Notes under the pieces: generated by a model
What the model saw: the letters and a program-made list of their open reading frames with translations, nothing else
What the model was told of the DNA's origin: nothing
Database searches by the model: none
Position numbers and translations under genes: made by a program
Assembly: GCF_013416525.1 (NCBI RefSeq)
Contig: NZ_JACCEM010000001.1
Location: 1-64,000, forward strand
From: Parapusillimonas granuli
GTDB taxonomy: Bacteria > Pseudomonadota > Gammaproteobacteria > Burkholderiales > Burkholderiaceae_B
Reading direction: 5' to 3'
DNA length: 64,000 nucleotides
Part shown: positions 59,616 to 64,000 of the stretch, one piece after another
How the letters are laid out: each line of letters starts with the position of its first letter
How positions within the stretch are numbered: position 1 is the first letter of the stretch

Positions 59616-62435
59616 TTACACGATAGTGAGAATTTCGGTTGCAAGAGTCGAAGCACTGAGATCAACCGCGCCAGCCAGCTTAATGACAGCGTCGGTCGCC
59701 GCGAAAGTGGCACCAGCGGTGTTATCCAAGACAACGTAGGTGTCAGAACCGAATTGGAACCATGTCACCAGAGCGTTCGTACCACCGTTGCCTGCAGCAG
59801 CTGCGTCCAAGTACTGATCCAAAGTCGCACCAGCTCCCAGTGCGACCTTGGCACCCAACGTTGCATCAGCAATAGTACCAGTAGAAACACCAGCGAAGTC
59901 GATTCTATCGGCTTTGGTTGCGTCAGCGATCGTGAGGAACGAGGTCTTGGTGCCAAGAGCATTAAGGTCGAAAGTGTCCACTCCAGCGCCACCGGTGAAG
60001 ACATCAGAGCCGCCTGTGTAGACTAGGGTATCCGCGCCGTCGCCGCCAAAAATGCTGTCGTTAGCCGTTGCGCTGCCCGTGAGCGAATCATTGCCAGAGC
60101 CGCCTTTGATGGTTACGTTCTCACCAACGGTGGTATTGGCAGAGACAAACGTAACAGCCAGCGCAGCTGCGTTAGCAGCATCACCGGTCACACCACTTGC
60201 GTCAAAGTTAGTAATAGCCGTATTGCCAGTGTTAGTAAGATTAAGACCAGCATTACCAGTTACCACTACAGATTTAGCAGCCGTAGCAGCCAATGTCAGC
60301 GTGTTAGCATTAACGCCATTGGTGGTGAGAGTATCGGTGTTGGTGATGTTGACGGTCTCAACGCCGGCCAAAGTCACTGCGCCAGCGTTAAGGTTACCCG
60401 CGGAACTCAGAGTCAGATCGAAAGAGTCCGCAGCACCGGTGGCGTTCGCCAGCGTCACTGTGGTGGTACCCGTCGGACCAGCGAGAACCGTCAGACCTAC
60501 GCCAGCAGCAACGTTTGTGAAAGTAACTGCACCTTTGGTTGCACCAATTTCCAGTTCGCTGAAGCCATTGGCATTGTGACTTCCTTCAGCAGAGCTGCCC
60601 GCCACACGCAGGACTTCAAAGTTGCTAAAAGCTGGGTCAGCGATGAAGGATGAACCGTTGGTGTTTGCTACAAGAGTGTCCTTACCATCGCCGCCGTTCA
60701 GTGTGCCGCCAGCTCCTAGAGAAGCAGACGACAACGTTACGACGTCATTACCGGCACCCATGTTGATCGCCTTGGTGGTTGCACCGATCGAGATGGCATC
60801 AGCACCGGCGCCTCCAACAAACAGCACATCGTTAGCCAGAGCAGTGCCCAACGACGCACCAGCGCTGTTGGTTACGGTGATGGTCTTGGTGTTGGCTAGA
60901 GTTTGAGCCGTTAAGGTAACCTTCGCGTCGCCAGAGATGTTCAGAGTGGTCGCGTCAGCCGCAACCAGATCGGCGATCGTGGAGGCAGTGCCGTTGGACG
61001 CAAGATTGATGGTGGTGAAGCCATCATCAGCAGCAGCTTCTTGGTCAGTGATCGCGCCAGCAGTCAGGCCGCTGACATTCAGGTTCAGCGTATTTTCCGT
61101 CGGGGTAGCGGTAAGCGCACCGCGGCCAATGCCCAGGGTGCCGCCAGTGCCGGACAGGTTGACAGTCGTCAACGCGCTGGAATCGATAGTGGAATTGCCG
61201 TAGCTGTTCAGAGTTACCGTAGCGATCGTGCCAGCAGCGGTTGCCGACGCAGCATTAACGTCGGCGATAATCACTGTGCCGGCTGTTTTACCAACGACCG
61301 TTGCAGCAGCAGCCACTGTAGCATTTTGGTTGACTGTCACGTCGGTGGTGTTGGCGTTACCGTTTACGGTAACGGCCGACTGGACAACAGTGGTGTTGAC
61401 GGCGTTAGCTGCAGCAGAGTTGACCGTTACGGTCTTGCCGCCAGTCACGGTAACAGCACCCGTTGTGGTGCCGCCGGTGGAGTTCGTAACGTTAACAACG
61501 ACATCGCCGGCAGCGGCGGCTACAGCACCGACAGTCGTGGTACCGGTGGTCACACCGGTTGCATTGACGGTGACATCGTTACCACCGTTGAAGCCAGTAT
61601 TGTTAGCAGCCTGCAGAGCAACGTTGGCCGTAATATTTTGGGTAGCAGCGGCGGTGATCGTCTGCGCTGCGCCAGATGTATTGGTATTCAGGTCAACAAG
61701 ACCTTCAAAGTTACCAGCAGTGTTCAGCGCGATTGCCCCGCCGGACGTTACGTTGAGGATTTCTACATTTTTAACCACTGCTCCGGTCGGAACAGCCGCA
61801 ATGGCGGCTGTCTGGATCCAGTTCATGGTATCTACACCGCCACCACCGTCGACTTGGTCGCCAACGGTGAAGGTGGCCAAGCCGTTGGCTTCGCCCGCAG
61901 TTACTGTGTCATTACTTGCTGTGCCCGTGATGTTGTCCGTGCCAGTAGTGAGCGTGAAAGTCTCGCCAGGATTCGTATCGGTGTCAAAAGGCGAGCCCGC
62001 GCGATCTTCTGCGTAGCCATACTGATAGAAGTGGCTGGTCAGCGCGTCTTTTTGCGCGTCGGTCAGATTGGCCGTGTCGGTGATGCCGAAGGCGGTGCGG
62101 AGGTCTTCATTGGCGTCAGCGTAGGCTTTCAGCTTGGCGTCCGTAACCGTCAGGCCGTTGGCAGGCGAACGCTGCTCGAACTGACCGTAGGTGGTGAAGT
62201 GCCAGAAAGCGTTGTCAGCACCGATGCCGTTGGCCAGCAGGTCGGGATTGCTAGTCAGGTAGAACTGAATGTCGAACCAGGGTGCGGGTTTGCGAGCGGT
62301 GTTCGCGCCCGACAGCGCTTCGGCAGCGCCGTATTGCAGGTAGTGCTGTTCTGCGGTTTCCACTGTGTATCCAGCGGCCAGCACATCCAGGTTGGTTGCC
62401 AAGTAATAGGCAGCGTTGAAGTACGGATTAGCCAT
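59616..62435 (-). CDS. RTX/S-layer-like surface protein, complete (putative expression site)
   Basis: A 939-aa secreted protein. Residues 1-150 contain three related ~45-residue units ([40 protein letters not shown]; the third beginning [16 protein letters not shown]), similar to N-terminal repeats of Caulobacter-type S-layer and RTX proteins that may anchor to LPS. From about 160 ([20 protein letters not shown]) the rest is a low-complexity beta-rich domain. RTX calcium motifs ([36 protein letters not shown]) occur near 800-850, and the end ILTIV suits type I secretion. No secretion genes are visible. ATG 62435 was chosen because it starts the repeat domain and has AGGA upstream; a strong promoter precedes it. 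It is next to an O-antigen exporter, as expected for an LPS-bound layer. Confidence 0.85.
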   Translation of the reverse strand: MANPYFNAAYYLATNLDVLAAGYTVETAEQHYLQYGAAEALSGANTARKPAPWFDIQFYLTSNPDLLANGIGADNAFWHFTTYGQFEQRSPANGLTVTDAKLKAYADANEDLRTAFGITDTANLTDAQKDALTSHFYQYGYAEDRAGSPFDTDTNPGETFTLTTGTDNITGTASNDTVTAGEANGLATFTVGDQVDGGGGVDTMNWIQTAAIAAVPTGAVVKNVEILNVTSGGAIALNTAGNFEGLVDLNTNTSGAAQTITAAATQNITANVALQAANNTGFNGGNDVTVNATGVTTGTTTVGAVAAAAGDVVVNVTNSTGGTTTGAVTVTGGKTVTVNSAAANAVNTTVVQSAVTVNGNANTTDVTVNQNATVAAAATVVGKTAGTVIIADVNAASATAAGTIATVTLNSYGNSTIDSSALTTVNLSGTGGTLGIGRGALTATPTENTLNLNVSGLTAGAITDQEAAADDGFTTINLASNGTASTIADLVAADATTLNISGDAKVTLTAQTLANTKTITVTNSAGASLGTALANDVLFVGGAGADAISIGATTKAINMGAGNDVVTLSSASLGAGGTLNGGDGKDTLVANTNGSSFIADPAFSNFEVLRVAGSSAEGSHNANGFSELEIGATKGAVTFTNVAAGVGLTVLAGPTGTTTVTLANATGAADSFDLTLSSAGNLNAGAVTLAGVETVNITNTDTLTTNGVNANTLTLAATAAKSVVVTGNAGLNLTNTGNTAITNFDASGVTGDAANAAALAVTFVSANTTVGENVTIKGGSGNDSLTGSATANDSIFGGDGADTLVYTGGSDVFTGGAGVDTFDLNALGTKTSFLTIADATKADRIDFAGVSTGTIADATLGAKVALGAGATLDQYLDAAAAGNGGTNALVTWFQFGSDTYVVLDNTAGATFAATDAVIKLAGAVDLSASTLATEILTIV
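61947..61955 (-). repeat. Shared cassette junction ACGCTCACT in the complete RTX gene
   Basis: On the minus strand it encodes Thr-Leu-Thr in [12 protein letters not shown], at the border of the N-terminal repeats and the variable region. C1 (3885-3894) and C2 (9864-9873) begin with the same nine bases in the same phase. Confidence 0.5.
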
Positions 62436-62543
62436 AATGATAGTCGTCCTATTTTGTTGCGGGTCACACCCATCGATGGATGTTAGCTGTCGTAGGCGAA
62501 TCGACGCAACGTCGTAAAACCTAGCATCCAGTAACATCGGCGA

Positions 62544-62572
62544 AGTCTAAACAGAATGCCAACGGCTGTCAA
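62544..62572 (-). promoter_or_regulatory. Strong sigma-70-type promoter of the complete RTX gene
   Basis: On the minus strand, TTGACA (62567-62572), a 17-base spacer and TAGACT (62544-62549). Transcription should begin near 62537, leaving an untranslated leader of about 100 bases before ATG 62435. No comparable promoter lies before C1 or C2. Confidence 0.75.
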
Positions 62573-62858
62573 TCAAGGGTAACTGCAGTGCGGTCCAACG
62601 TATCACCACCCTTTTGGCGCCGAGGTTGAGCAAAGATTACCCCTAAAACCAGAGTTAAAGTAATTTCTCAACACAAATGTTGTGCATCTACAACAATACC
62701 GCTTGCCAAACCTTTGTATTGCACCATTAAACGTAACATACCGACAAGCGGCTGATATATCGTAGTAGAGGCCGAATCCGTAGGCTTTTCACAACATTGA
62801 AAGTTGTAACGGGACTTATTTGCCGCCATCTGCGCTGCGAAATGGGCTCAGCGGGTCC

Positions 62859-62873
62859 CCTCTATAATAGAGG
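62859..62873 (+). promoter_or_regulatory. Putative wzm promoter -10 region inside a palindrome
   Basis: CCTCTATAATAGAGG contains a perfect TATAAT box (62863-62868) in a near-palindrome, about 35 bases before the wzm start. No good -35 box is present, suggesting activation or a weak promoter. The ~290 bases between here and the RTX promoter are A+T-rich with several short ACAAC/GTTGT dyads. Confidence 0.5.
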
Positions 62874-62901
62874 ATCTTTTCCCGTGGTTGGCTCCCTCTG
62901 A

Positions 62902-63717
62902 ATGGCAAATCCCCTGACGCAGTCATCCCTGCCCGTCGCCCTATGGCGCCACCGGCACCTGATCGCCACCATGACCTGGCGCGAAGTGCTCGGCCGCTAC
63001 CGAGGGTCCGCCGGCGGCCTGGTGTGGTCGCTGCTGACTCCTATATTGATGCTGTCGGTCTATACCGCCGTGTTCAGCGGCATATTCCAGGCGCGCTGGT
63101 CGCAGGAGTCGTCCAGCCCGTTGGATTACGCCCTTCAGCTGTTCGTGGGGCTGATCATCCACGGGCTGGCGGCGGAATGCCTGAACCGGTCCCCCGGGCT
63201 GATGGTGGGCAACGTCAGCTATGTGAAGCGGGTGGTGTTTCCTCTGGAAACATTGCCGGTGGTGAACCTGCTGTCCGCGGTGTTCCATTTCCTGATCAGC
63301 CTGGCCGTGCTGCTGGTGTTCTATTTTGCGGTGCACCGCCACCTGCACGCGACCGCCTTCTGGCTGCCGGTGGTGGTGGCGCCCTATGTGGTCATGCTGG
63401 CGGGCGTGGGCTGGTTCCTGGCCGGGCTGGGGGTGTACCTGCGCGACATCGCCCAGTTGACCGGGCTGCTGACCATGATACTGATGTTCCTGTCGCCGGT
63501 GTTCTATCCGGCTTCCGCCCTGCCGGCGAAGTTCCAGACCATTTTCCAGCTCAATCCGCTGACCATCATCATCGAGCAGGGCCGGGCGGTGCTGCTGGAC
63601 GGCAAGGCTCCCGATCTTTTATCGCTCTCTATATATATGGTGGCGGCGCTCGTCGTGGCTTTTTTCGGCTACCGTTCCTTCCAGGTCATGAAGAAGGGGT
63701 TCGCCGATGTCCTCTGA
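62902..63717 (+). CDS. wzm: Wzm-like ABC-2 polysaccharide export permease
   Basis: A 271-aa inner-membrane protein with about six spans. The N-terminal interfacial part (LIATMTWREVLGRYRGSAGG) leads into the first span (LVWSLLTPILMLSVYTAVFS). FLSPVFYPASALPAKFQTIF and LNPLTIIIEQGRAVLLDG are typical of O-antigen/teichoic-acid ABC exporters. It forms a channel with the ATPase at 63707 to move lipid-linked O-polysaccharide across the inner membrane. The stop overlaps the wzt start by 11 bases. Confidence 0.93.
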   Translation: MANPLTQSSLPVALWRHRHLIATMTWREVLGRYRGSAGGLVWSLLTPILMLSVYTAVFSGIFQARWSQESSSPLDYALQLFVGLIIHGLAAECLNRSPGLMVGNVSYVKRVVFPLETLPVVNLLSAVFHFLISLAVLLVFYFAVHRHLHATAFWLPVVVAPYVVMLAGVGWFLAGLGVYLRDIAQLTGLLTMILMFLSPVFYPASALPAKFQTIFQLNPLTIIIEQGRAVLLDGKAPDLLSLSIYMVAALVVAFFGYRSFQVMKKGFADVL

Positions 63718-64000
63718 AATCGCCATCTCGGTCGAGCAGGTCGGCAAGACCTTCCGCCTGTACAAGCGGCCGCAGGACCGCCTGCTGCAGCGCTTCTTTC
63801 CGCGGCGCCAATACTTCCGGGAATTCCACGCGCTGTCCGACATCAGCTTCCACGTGAACCGCGGTGAGACGGTGGGCATCATCGGGCGCAATGGCTCGGG
63901 CAAGTCCACCCTGCTGCAGTTGATCTGCGGCACGCTGACCCCCACGCAGGGGCGGATCACGGTCCATGGCCGGGTGGCCGCCCTGCTGGAGCTGGGCGCG
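63707..64000 (+). CDS. wzt: Wzt-like ABC transporter ATPase, 5' part
   Basis: The first 98 codons of an ABC ATPase: ISVEQVGKTFRLYKRPQDRL, then Walker A GRNGSGKST near residue 66 and GTLTPTQGRITVHGRVAALL. The sequence VAALLELGA is diagnostic of the Wzt/TagH branch. It overlaps wzm and continues beyond the window, so the C-terminal glycan-binding domain cannot be seen. Confidence 0.93.
   Translation, partial: MSSEIAISVEQVGKTFRLYKRPQDRLLQRFFPRRQYFREFHALSDISFHVNRGETVGIIGRNGSGKSTLLQLICGTLTPTQGRITVHGRVAALLELGA

Overview
The window looks like chromosome from a Gram-negative betaproteobacterium, probably Burkholderiales and perhaps Alcaligenaceae. The clues are a Tn4371-type conjugative element, a DUF4148 protein, IS21/IS66 elements and an ABC-2 O-antigen exporter pair. 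The species cannot be read from the sequence. The outer arms look less GC-rich than the element between them.

Left arm (1-12.2 kb): an IS21 right end, a gene fragment, five 25-bp iteron-like repeats and an unidentified gene. Two similar modules follow in opposite orientation. Each holds a tyrosine recombinase with a ~175-bp conserved leader, a toxin-antitoxin pair (brnTA in one, a RelE/HigB-HigA type pair in the other), and a ~2-kb RTX/S-layer-like reading frame that lacks promoter, start codon and N-terminal domain. Each such frame (cassettes C1 and C2) is followed by a conserved ~95-bp structured element. Two related, partly decayed regulator-like genes and a cluster of palindromes lie between the divergent recombinases.

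Centre (12.387-56.363 kb): a ~44-kb ICE of the Tn4371 family, bounded by the 10-bp direct repeat AATAAAAAAT and inserted in the tnpC gene of an IS66 element. Rejoining the two flanks restores the transposase frame. All core parts are present: int, radC, parA/repA/parB with an iteron array, traF, relaxase, traG, and trbBCDEJ-(K-like)-LFGI. Cargo 1 is a TetR/MarR-associated tripartite MFS efflux pump (OMF, EmrB-like, EmrA-like). Cargo 2 is an arsenic operon, arsR-arsI-arsC-arsD-arsA-acr3-arsC-arsH, flanked by ~300-bp direct repeats of non-coding sequence.

Right arm (56.4-64 kb): the rest of the IS66, which itself sits in the 3' end of a group II intron that lies in yet another IS66 remnant. Next is a complete 939-aa RTX/S-layer-like protein gene with a strong promoter, then a divergent wzm/wzt O-antigen ABC transporter running off the window.

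Main hypothesis: the complete RTX gene is an expression site, and C1 and C2 are silent alternative C-terminal cassettes. All three share ACGCTCACT, in the same reading phase, at the point where the variable half begins. Joining at that site gives in-frame chimeras. C2 is inverted relative to the expression gene, so inversion between these sites would replace the whole exported domain. The linked recombinases, TA pairs and 3' elements suggest a cassette-based surface-layer variation system. This is inference from one static sequence; decayed paralogues are the main alternative.
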